The position numbers and the translations under genes are program-made. A DNA stretch of 64,000 nucleotides, taken from positions 744,001 through 808,000 of the forward strand of contig NZ_CP056775.1 of NCBI RefSeq assembly GCF_016894445.1, written 5' to 3'. This stretch comes from Dyadobacter sandarakinus (GTDB lineage Bacteria > Bacteroidota > Bacteroidia > Cytophagales > Spirosomataceae). The stretch's first letter is position 1, and each line of letters begins with the position of its first letter. Of this stretch, positions 1 through 8,502 are shown piece by piece. A model generated the notes under the pieces. It was not told the origin of the DNA. It saw nothing but the letters and a program-made list of their open reading frames with translations, and did no database searches.

Positions 1-220
1 TGTCTTTGGCTTTCTTGTACCCCGAGATTGCCTCTGCTACTTCAAATCCATCCATACCCGGCATCTGAACATCCATGATGATCACCGAGTAGCTATTTTT
101 CAGGATCTTTTTTAAAGCTTCTTCGCCCGATTCAGCACTATCAGTTTTGAATTGATGCAGTTCGAGGATTCTTTTTAGCGGGAGGATATTTTCGGGCCTG
201 TCATCGACAATCAGGATCAT
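1..220 (-). CDS. Response regulator receiver domain (3' end cut by window edge)
   Basis: The 73 visible codons, starting at an ATG at 220, form the first half of a CheY-like receiver domain. MILIVDD carries the acidic pair that binds Mg2+. VIIMDVQMPGMDGFE carries the phosphoacceptor Asp and the usual proline turn. A receiver at the extreme N-terminus fits a response regulator, or a hybrid protein with a following kinase or output domain; the remainder lies outside the window, so the output cannot be told. It is divergent from glgX, with about 390 bases between them. Receiver domain certain; full protein type unknown. Confidence 0.85.
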   Translation of the reverse strand, partial: MILIVDDRPENILPLKRILELHQFKTDSAESGEEALKKILKNSYSVIIMDVQMPGMDGFEVAEAISGYKKAKD

Positions 221-612
221 AATACTATAATAATTATCAATGCAAATTTCCTTACCAGTTTAACAGAAAGTTTGCAGATGAAAATCCCTCAGGAAGGGGT
301 AGCTGACGCGAAAATACGGAATGCCTCATTCAGCGCACATTTTTTCTTGAAATAAAAGGTTCGTCAGCATGTCTCCGGCACCTGGCGCAAGGGTGTCGGG
401 CAGACAATTAAAGTCGCAAAAAAATCATACCCCGTAAGCTCCTGAACACCCCCTGGGTGAGAACTTGAAAAGCGCATCCCGGGGGAACGTGGCACAATTT
501 TGGTTTCAATGCGGTGCAAAACGGTGTTTTTAGACTAAATGTAAAAAACACCGGTAGCACGACCGCGATGTAATTCGCTGGTAAAAAGCTTTCTAAACGA
601 AAATGGAGTCAC
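221..612. other. Intergenic region between divergent response regulator and glgX
   Basis: There is no convincing ORF. The half next to the response regulator is A/T-rich, and the half next to glgX is G/C-richer with a small potential hairpin at 447-459 (CACCC, loop CCT, GGGTG). I found no clean TAnnTTTG promoter and recognise no riboswitch. Both genes need promoters and a glgX leader here, but I cannot place them. Confidence 0.5.
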
Positions 613-2793
613 ATGAGAAAAATTGCCAATACCAAAATTGTAGACAAATCTGAACAAAAGACCACAACCGTTTTGCCGGGCGAACCCTATCCGCTGGGTG
701 CTACCTGGGACGGTAAAGGGGTGAACTTCGCGGTGTACTCTGAAAATGCGACAAGTGTTGAACTTTGCCTTTTTGATTCACCTGAAAGCGAGACGGAGGA
801 TGTCCGTGTTGCCATCAAGGAAGTAACGCACCATGTATGGCACGTATATGTACCAGGGTTAAAGCCGGGCCAGCTTTATGGCTATCGTGTTCACGGGCCC
901 TATGAGCCCATGCTCGGGCTGCGTTTTAACCACAACAAACTCCTGATAGATCCCTATGCAAAAGCAATTTCGGGAACGATCAACTGGCATGATGCCTTGT
1001 TTGGCTACAAGATCGGAGACCCTGAGGAAGACCTTAGTTTCAGCGAGCTGGACAGTGCTCCCTACATTCCAAAATCGGTCGTGGTAAATCATTTATTTGA
1101 TTGGGAAGGCGTAACCCCTCCCGAAATTCCCTATCACGATACGATCATTTACGAAGCCCATGTAAAAGGATTTACCTGCCTGCATCCGGACATTCCCGAA
1201 GATATCCGCGGAACCTACGCCGGCCTGGCGCATCCGGCAAGTATCAGCTATCTGAAGAAGCTCGGCGTGAATGCCATTGAGCTCATGCCGATTCACCACT
1301 TCATTGCCGACAGGCACCTGAAAGAACGCGGGCTGACCAACTATTGGGGATATAACTCCATCGGCTTTTTTGCTCCCGACGTGCGTTACAGCAGTACGGG
1401 TACAACCGGTCAGCAGGTAATCGAATTTAAGAACATGGTGAAGGAAATGCACAAAGCGGGCATAGAGGTAATCCTTGATGTCGTGTACAACCATACCGGC
1501 GAAGGTAACCAGATGGGTCCTACGCTTTCCTTCCGCGGCATCGACAATCTTTCCTATTACCGCCTCACCGACGGCAGGTACTATATGGATTATACGGGTA
1601 CCGGCAATACGCTGAATGCACGGCTGCCGAGTGCGCTGCGTTTGATTATGGACAGTCTCCGGTACTGGATCACGGAAATGCATGTAGATGGTTTCCGGTT
1701 CGACCTGGCTTCTACACTGGCACGGGAGCTGCATGAGGTGGACAGGCTGAGCGCATTTTTCGATATCATTCACCAGGACCCCATTATTTCGCAGGTCAAG
1801 CTCATTGCCGAACCCTGGGACATCGGACATGACGGCTACCAGGTAGGGAAGTTCCCGATCGGATGGGCAGAGTGGAACGGACGGTACCGCGACTGTATGC
1901 GTGACTATTGGCGCGGGGCCGACAGTATGCTTGCCGAGTTTGCAGAGCGCTTTACCGGTAGCTCCGACCTGTATAAAACCGAGTACCGGCTGCCAACTGC
2001 CAGCATCAACTTCATTACCGCTCATGATGGCTTTACCCTGAACGACCTGGTATCGTATAATGAAAAGCATAATGAGGCCAATGGTGAAGAAAGCCGTGAC
2101 GGCGAATCGCACAACCGCTCCTGGAACTGTGGTGAGGAAGGAGATACAGAAAACGGGGAGGTAATTGAGCTGAGGAACAAGCAGAAACGCAATTTCCTGA
2201 CAACCCTCTTTTTGTCGCAGGGTGTACCCATGCTGGTAGCCGGTGATGAGTGGGGCAGGACGCAGCAGGGCAACAACAATGCATATTGCCAGGACAATGA
2301 GATATCATGGCTCAACTGGGATAAGGTTGACGAGAACCTCCTGAATTTTACCCAAAAGCTCATTGCATTTTGTAAGGCACATCCTTCTTTCCGGAGAAAG
2401 CAATGGTTCCGCGGTACGCCGATCAAGGGTGTGGGGCTGGAAGATATTGCCTGGTTTCTGCCGGAGGGCATTGAGATGCCTGAGGAAAGCTGGAATCACG
2501 ATTTTGCCAAATCACTGGGTATTTTCCTGAATGGAAAAGGGATCAGGCACATGAACCCGAAGGGAGAGCCGATTTATGATGACAGCTTTTACATCATTTT
2601 CAACGCACATTACGAACCCGTGAACTATACGATGCCTCCGGAAAAGTACGGTACCAGCTGGCGGATGGTGATTGACACAAGCAGGGATATTGTGGATGAA
2701 AATGGGGAAGTGTTTGGGCCGGGATCATCTGTGGCCGTGGACAGCCGGTCGGTAGTAGTTTTTAAACATGCATTGGAAAAACAGAAAATATGA
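613..2793 (+). CDS. glgX: Glycogen debranching enzyme GlgX (isoamylase-type, GH13)
   Basis: This 726-residue enzyme hydrolyses alpha-1,6 branches of glycogen or limit dextrins in the cytoplasm. An N-terminal CBM48-like beta domain (about 25-115) precedes the alpha-amylase barrel. All four GH13 motifs are present: DVVYNHT from residue 289, FRFDLA with the nucleophile Asp364, IAEPWD with the acid/base Glu400, and TAHDG with Asp472. A C-terminal beta domain follows. The length matches GlgX and isoamylases. The stop overlaps the treZ start by four bases (ATGA), so the two are co-translated and debranched maltodextrin probably feeds trehalose synthesis. Certain GH13 debranching family; the exact limit-dextrin preference is inferred. 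Confidence 0.95.
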   Translation: MRKIANTKIVDKSEQKTTTVLPGEPYPLGATWDGKGVNFAVYSENATSVELCLFDSPESETEDVRVAIKEVTHHVWHVYVPGLKPGQLYGYRVHGPYEPMLGLRFNHNKLLIDPYAKAISGTINWHDALFGYKIGDPEEDLSFSELDSAPYIPKSVVVNHLFDWEGVTPPEIPYHDTIIYEAHVKGFTCLHPDIPEDIRGTYAGLAHPASISYLKKLGVNAIELMPIHHFIADRHLKERGLTNYWGYNSIGFFAPDVRYSSTGTTGQQVIEFKNMVKEMHKAGIEVILDVVYNHTGEGNQMGPTLSFRGIDNLSYYRLTDGRYYMDYTGTGNTLNARLPSALRLIMDSLRYWITEMHVDGFRFDLASTLARELHEVDRLSAFFDIIHQDPIISQVKLIAEPWDIGHDGYQVGKFPIGWAEWNGRYRDCMRDYWRGADSMLAEFAERFTGSSDLYKTEYRLPTASINFITAHDGFTLNDLVSYNEKHNEANGEESRDGESHNRSWNCGEEGDTENGEVIELRNKQKRNFLTTLFLSQGVPMLVAGDEWGRTQQGNNNAYCQDNEISWLNWDKVDENLLNFTQKLIAFCKAHPSFRRKQWFRGTPIKGVGLEDIAWFLPEGIEMPEESWNHDFAKSLGIFLNGKGIRHMNPKGEPIYDDSFYIIFNAHYEPVNYTMPPEKYGTSWRMVIDTSRDIVDENGEVFGPGSSVAVDSRSVVVFKHALEKQKI

Positions 2794-4622
2794 CAACAGA
2801 GATACAGCCCGCGGTACCCGGGATCAGATTTAACGGTTCCGGCGAGGTGACGGTACATGTTTGGGCACCCGAAAAAAAGAAAGTTGAGGTTTGTCTGGAA
2901 AATGGAAAAAGCTGGGAGCTGAGCCCTGCCGAACCGGGATGCTGGTCGGTGGTGACAGACGGAATTCGCTCCGGCGACTTGTACCGTTTCAGGCTGGATG
3001 GAAAGCTTTCTCCGGACCCGGCCTCGGTATCGCAGCCGGAAGGGGTACATGGCCCGTCACAGGCACTGGATCTCAATCGTTTTCAATGGAGCGATGCAGG
3101 ATGGAAGAACGTCGTATTGCAGGATTATATCATTTACGAGCTGCATACGGGCACATTCACCCCCGAAGGTACTTTCGCGGGTATCGAGCAGAAACTCGAT
3201 TACCTTGTTGAGCTCGGCATCAATGCCATCGAGATCATGCCCGTATCGCAGTTTGCGGGTGGGCGCAACTGGGGCTATGACGGCGTTTTTCCGTATGCCG
3301 TACACGATACCTACGGCGGTCCGGAAGGTTTGCAGCACCTGGTGGATGCTTGTCACCAAAAGGGAATAGCAGTGATCCTCGACGTGGTGTACAACCACAT
3401 CGGGCCCGAAGGGAATGTGCTGGGTGAGTACGGTCCTTATTTTACCGATAAATACCACACGCCCTGGGGGAATGCAGTAAATGTGGATGACGAATGGTCC
3501 GACGGGGTGCGGGAGTACTTTATCCAGAATGCGCTCATGTGGTTCCGCGAGTTCCATATTGATGCATTGCGCCTGGATGCGGTACATGCCATCAAGGATT
3601 TCAGTCCGAAGCATTTACTGGCCGAAATGAAGGAGCGGGTTGATGCACTTGCCGCCGAGACGGGCAGCGTGCATTACCTGATTACAGAAATGGACCTGAA
3701 CGACACACGCTTCATCAGCCCGATAGAAAAAGGCGGATATGGGATGGATGCTCAGTGGATCGATGAGTTTCACCATGCATTACGCGTCGCTTCGGGTCAG
3801 TCTAAAACGGGGTATTACTCCGACTTTGAGCCTATTACCTCGCTGGCAAAGTCGTATCAGGATGCCTACGTATTCGACGGACAGTACTCGGATCACAGAA
3901 AAAGGAAGTTCGGGATCAAAGCCGAAGGTTTTCCAGGCAGCAGTTTTATCGTGTTTTCGCAAAACCATGATCAGGTAGGAAACCGCATGCTGGGCGAACG
4001 TACCAGCGAGTTGCTGAGCTGGGAAATGCAGAAGCTTCTTGCCGGAGCAGTAATGGTAAGTCCGTTCCTACCCATGCTGTTTATGGGTGAAGAGTGGAGC
4101 GAGCCTCATCCGTTCCAGTATTTTGTGAGCCACACAGATCCTGAGCTCGCTGAGGCTGTGCGCACGGGTCGTAAAAAGGAATTTGCCGCTTTTCACCTGG
4201 AAGGAGAAGCGCCTGATCCGATGTCGGAAGATACGTTCAATGGGTCGAGGCTGCAATGGGAGCTGGTGAACCAGGAGCCGCACAAATCCATGTTTGAATA
4301 CTACAAGGAGTTGATTGCGCTCAGGAAAAGTAATCCTGCCCTGCACACGCCAGACCGCTCCCTGGTGCGCGTATATGCAGACGAAGCACGGCAGCTGATC
4401 TGGCTTACGCGGTCTGCAAACGGGCAAAATGTGTTGGCGATCCTAAATTTCTCAGATCAGCAGCAGGAAGTAGCTGGTCCGGATAATATTAAGGAAATGG
4501 TGAAGCTGATTGGGTCGGCAGATGAAAAATGGCGGGGACCATTGAATGGGGACGAGCAGTCCACGCCGGACAAAATCCGCGTGTCACCCGAATCTTTCAC
4601 CCTGTTCAGCTATTCTGCGTAG
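2790..4622 (+). CDS. treZ: Malto-oligosyltrehalose trehalohydrolase TreZ
   Basis: TreZ (610 aa) releases trehalose from the maltooligosyl-trehalose made by TreY. A CBM48-like N-domain (about 10-95) is followed by a GH13 barrel. It shows DVVYNHIGPEGN, LRLDAVHAI with nucleophile Asp263, ITEMDLND with acid/base Glu300, and FSQNHDQVGNR with Asp394. The LDAVHAI and NHDQVGNR forms distinguish TreZ from GlgB and GlgX. The ATG overlaps the glgX stop by four bases. No treY lies downstream: a hairpin terminator follows within about 15 bases and the next gene is on the other strand, so the partner synthase must be encoded elsewhere or the enzyme has another substrate. Confidence 0.93.
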   Translation: MTTEIQPAVPGIRFNGSGEVTVHVWAPEKKKVEVCLENGKSWELSPAEPGCWSVVTDGIRSGDLYRFRLDGKLSPDPASVSQPEGVHGPSQALDLNRFQWSDAGWKNVVLQDYIIYELHTGTFTPEGTFAGIEQKLDYLVELGINAIEIMPVSQFAGGRNWGYDGVFPYAVHDTYGGPEGLQHLVDACHQKGIAVILDVVYNHIGPEGNVLGEYGPYFTDKYHTPWGNAVNVDDEWSDGVREYFIQNALMWFREFHIDALRLDAVHAIKDFSPKHLLAEMKERVDALAAETGSVHYLITEMDLNDTRFISPIEKGGYGMDAQWIDEFHHALRVASGQSKTGYYSDFEPITSLAKSYQDAYVFDGQYSDHRKRKFGIKAEGFPGSSFIVFSQNHDQVGNRMLGERTSELLSWEMQKLLAGAVMVSPFLPMLFMGEEWSEPHPFQYFVSHTDPELAEAVRTGRKKEFAAFHLEGEAPDPMSEDTFNGSRLQWELVNQEPHKSMFEYYKELIALRKSNPALHTPDRSLVRVYADEARQLIWLTRSANGQNVLAILNFSDQQQEVAGPDNIKEMVKLIGSADEKWRGPLNGDEQSTPDKIRVSPESFTLFSYSA

Positions 4623-4636
4623 TTTAAATAAAAACA

Positions 4637-4665
4637 AAGCCGGACAAACTTTGCTTGTCCGGCTT
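4637..4665. terminator. Hairpin terminator between treZ and the convergent small ORF
   Basis: Perfect 11-bp arms (AAGCCGGACAA at 4637-4647, TTGTCCGGCTT at 4655-4665) surround a 7-base loop. On the minus strand the hairpin is followed by a T-rich run, making it a good intrinsic terminator for the small minus-strand ORF. On the plus strand the tail is weaker, but the site lies just after the treZ stop. Confidence 0.75.
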
Positions 4666-4697
4666 ATACTTAACCTACTGGTATGTGAGGGAAAACG

Positions 4698-4892
4698 CTA
4701 GTGCTGGTCTTGCCTTTGCTGTTTTCCAAGTCTATGGTGCGATTTCTCGTTGTTGGTAATGTGATTACCTTTCACCATTTCCTCTTGTCTGTGCCGGTTA
4801 TCAAGGTTATCCTTGTTTTCGGGCCTGTTTCGGGAAACCTGGTTTTGTTGCATACCTCCCGAATTTTGTGACTGTCTCATAACAGTTAACAA
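4698..4892 (-). CDS. Small hydrophilic Gln/Asn/His-rich protein, function unknown
   Basis: This is a 64-codon ORF; a start at Met6 (MRQSQNSGGM, base 4877) is also possible. The product is strongly hydrophilic, rich in Gln, Asn, His, Arg and Lys, with no hydrophobic core, cysteines or signal peptide, so it would be disordered or nucleic-acid binding if made. Support: it fills most of an otherwise empty 345-base gap and a T-tailed hairpin lies just past its stop. Against: composition alone does not prove coding, and I recognise no family. It lies upstream of the RNA methyltransferase's stop on the same strand. Confidence 0.4.
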   Translation of the reverse strand: MLTVMRQSQNSGGMQQNQVSRNRPENKDNLDNRHRQEEMVKGNHITNNEKSHHRLGKQQRQDQH

Positions 4893-4967
4893 TTGGTTAT
4901 GTCATGTAAAATATAATAATTGTGCCAGACCTTATTCTTGTGGAGCAAATTTCGTTGAATGATTGTC

Positions 4968-6131
4968 TCAAATTCTCCTGGAACCTTCGTACAGTTCGTA
5001 TTCCAGTAACCTGCAATCGATTGTACCATTGTAAAACTCCGTCCGCCGGCTTGCTTTCAAACCTATTTTTTTGGCAAGATCAAGGTTACCGGTGAAAACG
5101 TACCCATAATATCCTCCACACTTTTGCTTCATAAAGTCGCCAATGCGGCTGTAAGTTTCTTCCAGCTCCTGAACTTCCCCCAGGCGCTCACCATACTCCG
5201 GATTCAGGAAAATTGCTCCCTTGTGCTCTGCCGGTATAGTCGTTTCGCTGAAATCACACGTTTCAAAGTCAATGCTTTCGAGCACACCGGCTGCCTTCGC
5301 ATTTCGTCGCGCATTCTCGATCGCATTCGCATTGTTGTCCGATGCGATAATTCGGATCGTCGGCTCTATCATCTGCTCTTCCAGTTTATCCTGCTGGGCA
5401 AAGTAAAAATCTTCATCATAGCCGAGCAGGTGCATGAACCCGTAATTGGTACGGAATAGCCCGGGTTTTGCATTGCTCGCCATCAGTGCGGCCTCAATCG
5501 CCAGCGTTCCCGAACCGCACATCGGATTAATGAAAGCGGAAGCCTTGTTCCATTTGCTTGCCAGGATCGTGGCGGAAGCGAGGGCTTCCAGCATGGGTGC
5601 CTGACCGGGAATTTTGCGGTAGCCATGGCGGGCCAGCGTTTCACCGGAAGTGTCCAGAAAAACCTCAGCATCTTCATTTTTCCAATGCAGGTGTATCACC
5701 GCGCCCGTCAGTGCAGCTCCGGAAGACGGGCGGGCACCCGTTTTTTCACGAAAACGGTCGGCAACGGCATCTTTTACCCGCACATTGACAAACATATTAT
5801 TGTTGACCGAGGGCGTCTGCACCGTGCTGGTGACTGAAAAATAGCCATCCGCGGGCAGGATCTTCTCCCATTCCAACTGCATGAGGTAGCGGTAAACATC
5901 GTCGGCATGCCTCGCTGTGAAAGCGCCGAGGCTAAACAGTACCTGGCTTGCAGTGTATAAATGCAGGTTAAGCCGCACGCAGTCCTGGATGGTACCCCGA
6001 AGGCGGAGGCCGGTGGCGAAGGTACTCTCTGGTGTATAACCCAGCGACTTTACTTCCGCTTCAAGAAAAGGCGCAAGCCGGCGGTAACAGGTAATCGTAA
6101 TAGGGGAGGTTCCCCGGATATCAAATGCCAT
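4968..6131 (-). CDS. THUMP-domain class I SAM-dependent RNA methyltransferase (RlmL N-terminal/UPF0020 type)
   Basis: This 387-residue protein has a THUMP-type RNA-binding region (about 50-165) and a Rossmann methylase domain. The SAM-binding motif is INPMCGSGTLAIEAAL (about 201-216), and an acidic motif follows at ASDNN near 263. The catalytic motif IV reads NPEYGERLG (310-318) rather than the NPPYG of E. coli RlmL, a change I believe is common in Bacteroidota relatives. The family makes N2-methylguanosine in 23S rRNA (the G2445 activity of RlmL); the exact target here is inferred. The ATG at 6131 lies inside the last codons of the upstream gene (11-base overlap), so the two are probably co-transcribed. 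Confidence 0.88.
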   Translation of the reverse strand: MAFDIRGTSPITITCYRRLAPFLEAEVKSLGYTPESTFATGLRLRGTIQDCVRLNLHLYTASQVLFSLGAFTARHADDVYRYLMQLEWEKILPADGYFSVTSTVQTPSVNNNMFVNVRVKDAVADRFREKTGARPSSGAALTGAVIHLHWKNEDAEVFLDTSGETLARHGYRKIPGQAPMLEALASATILASKWNKASAFINPMCGSGTLAIEAALMASNAKPGLFRTNYGFMHLLGYDEDFYFAQQDKLEEQMIEPTIRIIASDNNANAIENARRNAKAAGVLESIDFETCDFSETTIPAEHKGAIFLNPEYGERLGEVQELEETYSRIGDFMKQKCGGYYGYVFTGNLDLAKKIGLKASRRTEFYNGTIDCRLLEYELYEGSRRI

Positions 6132-8433
6132 TCAATTCTGTTTCTGTAAATGCTTTTTCACGACCTGTCAGTTTCTGACGCGTCCTGGCAACTTCTTCTG
6201 TACTTATCGCGTCGGCATTGTTCCGCCATGACTTGCGAATGTAGCTTAATAGTTGCGCAATGTCTTCACTGGGCATGTCTTTATCATAGCCAATGCCCGG
6301 CATATCGCCGCTTACTTCCGGGGTCTGGTAAACGTGGCCATTGACACGCACCGGGCCAGTCAGTCCGAAAAGTACGATCGAGATCAGTTTGTCCTTATTC
6401 CCCGTCACCCATTCCGACTGGTTGAGCGGAGGTGCCAGGGACTTCACGCCGGCACCGTCAGGGCCGTGGCATGTCTGGCAGATGGAGGTGAAAAGGGCTG
6501 CGCCTTTGGGAAATTCCTTTTTCAATGTTTCCGGGTTGCGGTTACCCTGCGCATTTTTTACGGAGGTTACTACCTTTTCAAGCTGTTTACCCAGGAGCGA
6601 GCCTGTGCCAGCGATCAGGGTTGTGTCGGCGAGTGCGAGTTCTTCTCTTCCTTCCAGGTTGCTGATAATCGCATCGGCTACGTAGCGGTTGTTTGCGTAG
6701 CGGGACGAAAGCCGGGCAAGCAGGCCCCTCGCTGCCGGTTCATCAAAGCCGGCAATATTTTTACATAAAAATGCTACATAGGGAGCAGCAAGCGTATCAT
6801 TGTTGTCGAGCATGGTGCTCAGCGCGCTTACATACTGCGGGTAGGATTTAGGTGTCATAACACCCGATGCTGCATACAAGCCCTGCATGCGGTAGGTCCA
6901 CTCCGGCCGGTTGAGCCAGGCGAGTACTTCCTCGGTTTTCAGCGAATTCAGCCCTTCCAGCGTCCATAATGCATGGATTGCCAACAGCGGATTGGCCGTT
7001 TGCACAAGCGCAGCCCGCAGTGCAGGCAAGGTTTGGTTGTATTTAAAATCAATGAGTTTTTGCTGGGCCCTGTCGCGTACCCATCCGTTCGGGTGACCAA
7101 GCAGCCTGACCAGCTCCTGGGCATCGTCGGGAATAATCACCGGTTTAGGTGCTGCGCCTTTTGGTACCACTTTGTAAATGCGGCCGCTGGACAGGGGCTG
7201 TGTAAGGCTGCGTTTCCCGATCTGCTCTTTCAGGTAGGGGGTCAGGTAGGTTTTGTGCTGAATGATCCCGCGGTACATATCAAGGATGTACATGGCCCCG
7301 TCGGGTGCATTGTATAGACTTACCGGCCTGAACCGCTCGTCGGTACTTGCCAGAAACTCACGGCCTTTATAAGCCTGTTCTCCTTTTACTACGTACCCTT
7401 TTTCATTCAGGATATTACGTTTGATCAGGTTGGCTGAGGGCTCAGGGACAAATGCATTGAACTCGTAATTTTTTCCAAAAAGATCACCCCTGTAGATCAC
7501 CGGCCCCGCTGCGGCAGTAAAGTCATTGAGGCGCAGGCTGTCGTCGAGGATGTTCTGCATATAGCCTCGGTTCACGCCGGGGGTAGGGTGAATGGGGTAC
7601 ACCTTGTTGTTGGCGACAGACTTTTCATTATACCCTGCCACGGTCCGCTGGTTTTTGTTCCAGGCACCCAGTCCGGCAGGAAAAAAGTCGCCCAGCAGGT
7701 TTTGTGAGTTGTTGTTGTAATACAAACGGCCATAGTTATCCTGGCAAATGCCCCACTGCCCGCGGAAATGGGTATGCTCAATCAGCCATTTATCGCCTTT
7801 CCGGCGGTACCGCTTGTCGGATTTGGCATTGTAAATCCAGTTGTCCATGGCCCGCAGCAAACCATTGGGCTGGTGCTCTACGTTGCCTCCTTCGGTGTAT
7901 TTGGGATCTACGAGCGTACGGTTGCCCGCTTTTCCATTTTTAATCTCGTAAAACCAGAGGTTGGTAGGCTCTGCCACCAGGATCCCGTCTTCGATCAGGC
8001 AAATAGCCCGCGGAAGTACCAGGGAGTCGATCACAACGGTACGCTCGTCGTAGGTACCATCCTGATTTTTATCGGCCAGGATAACGATGTTGCCATTCGG
8101 AATATCCTCGCCGGTACCGATTGTGTCGGGCATGTACCCGGTCATCTCCACCACCCACATGCGGCCCTGGTCATCAAACTGCATGGCCACAGGTGCACTT
8201 ACCAGCGGCTCGGCAGCCACCAGCTTGATCTCAAAACCTTCCTCGATCTGCATTTTGGCAATGGTCGCTTCCGGTACGAGGAAAGGCGACAGTCCGGCAG
8301 GTTTGGGAGCGGCATCAGCAACGGTCTCGTTTTTTGTAACAGCCTGGTTTACGACAGGCTGCCGGTTCGTTTTACAATAAACCAGTGAGAGCGAAATGCC
8401 GAGAAAAAGAAAATAGGATTGTAATTTTTTCAT
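6121..8433 (-). CDS. Secreted beta-propeller dehydrogenase-like protein with HEAT-like region and cytochrome c (CxxCH) domain
   Basis: This 770-residue protein begins with a signal sequence ending near Cys20 (LSLVYC), possibly a relaxed lipoprotein box. A six-bladed propeller of the membrane-bound dehydrogenase / sorbosone-dehydrogenase type follows (about 50-410), then a helical HEAT-like segment (about 430-610). The C-terminal cytochrome c domain has one haem site (Cys652, Cys655, His656) and Met-containing segments that could give the distal ligand. Such proteins are abundant in Planctomycetes and Cytophagales and are thought to oxidise sugars or polyols in the periplasm; no substrate is established. 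It overlaps the RNA methyltransferase by 11 bases. Confidence 0.82.
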   Translation of the reverse strand: MKKLQSYFLFLGISLSLVYCKTNRQPVVNQAVTKNETVADAAPKPAGLSPFLVPEATIAKMQIEEGFEIKLVAAEPLVSAPVAMQFDDQGRMWVVEMTGYMPDTIGTGEDIPNGNIVILADKNQDGTYDERTVVIDSLVLPRAICLIEDGILVAEPTNLWFYEIKNGKAGNRTLVDPKYTEGGNVEHQPNGLLRAMDNWIYNAKSDKRYRRKGDKWLIEHTHFRGQWGICQDNYGRLYYNNNSQNLLGDFFPAGLGAWNKNQRTVAGYNEKSVANNKVYPIHPTPGVNRGYMQNILDDSLRLNDFTAAAGPVIYRGDLFGKNYEFNAFVPEPSANLIKRNILNEKGYVVKGEQAYKGREFLASTDERFRPVSLYNAPDGAMYILDMYRGIIQHKTYLTPYLKEQIGKRSLTQPLSSGRIYKVVPKGAAPKPVIIPDDAQELVRLLGHPNGWVRDRAQQKLIDFKYNQTLPALRAALVQTANPLLAIHALWTLEGLNSLKTEEVLAWLNRPEWTYRMQGLYAASGVMTPKSYPQYVSALSTMLDNNDTLAAPYVAFLCKNIAGFDEPAARGLLARLSSRYANNRYVADAIISNLEGREELALADTTLIAGTGSLLGKQLEKVVTSVKNAQGNRNPETLKKEFPKGAALFTSICQTCHGPDGAGVKSLAPPLNQSEWVTGNKDKLISIVLFGLTGPVRVNGHVYQTPEVSGDMPGIGYDKDMPSEDIAQLLSYIRKSWRNNADAISTEEVARTRQKLTGREKAFTETELNGI

Positions 8434-8502
8434 TGAAGAAGATTGCAGGTCAGGAACTTAGCAGGTCTTTGTTAAACTGTTTACCAAAAATATTGCAATG
8501 TA

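Noticed and set aside
1093..2112. Long open frame (339 codons) antisense to glgX
   Set aside because: It lies wholly inside a clear GH13 gene, has no domain and results from codon bias on the opposite strand.
5277..5285. Inactivating mutation in the RNA methyltransferase motif IV
   Set aside because: NPEYG in place of NPPYG looks like a lineage feature rather than a defect; the SAM site and Asn-Pro-x-Tyr are intact.
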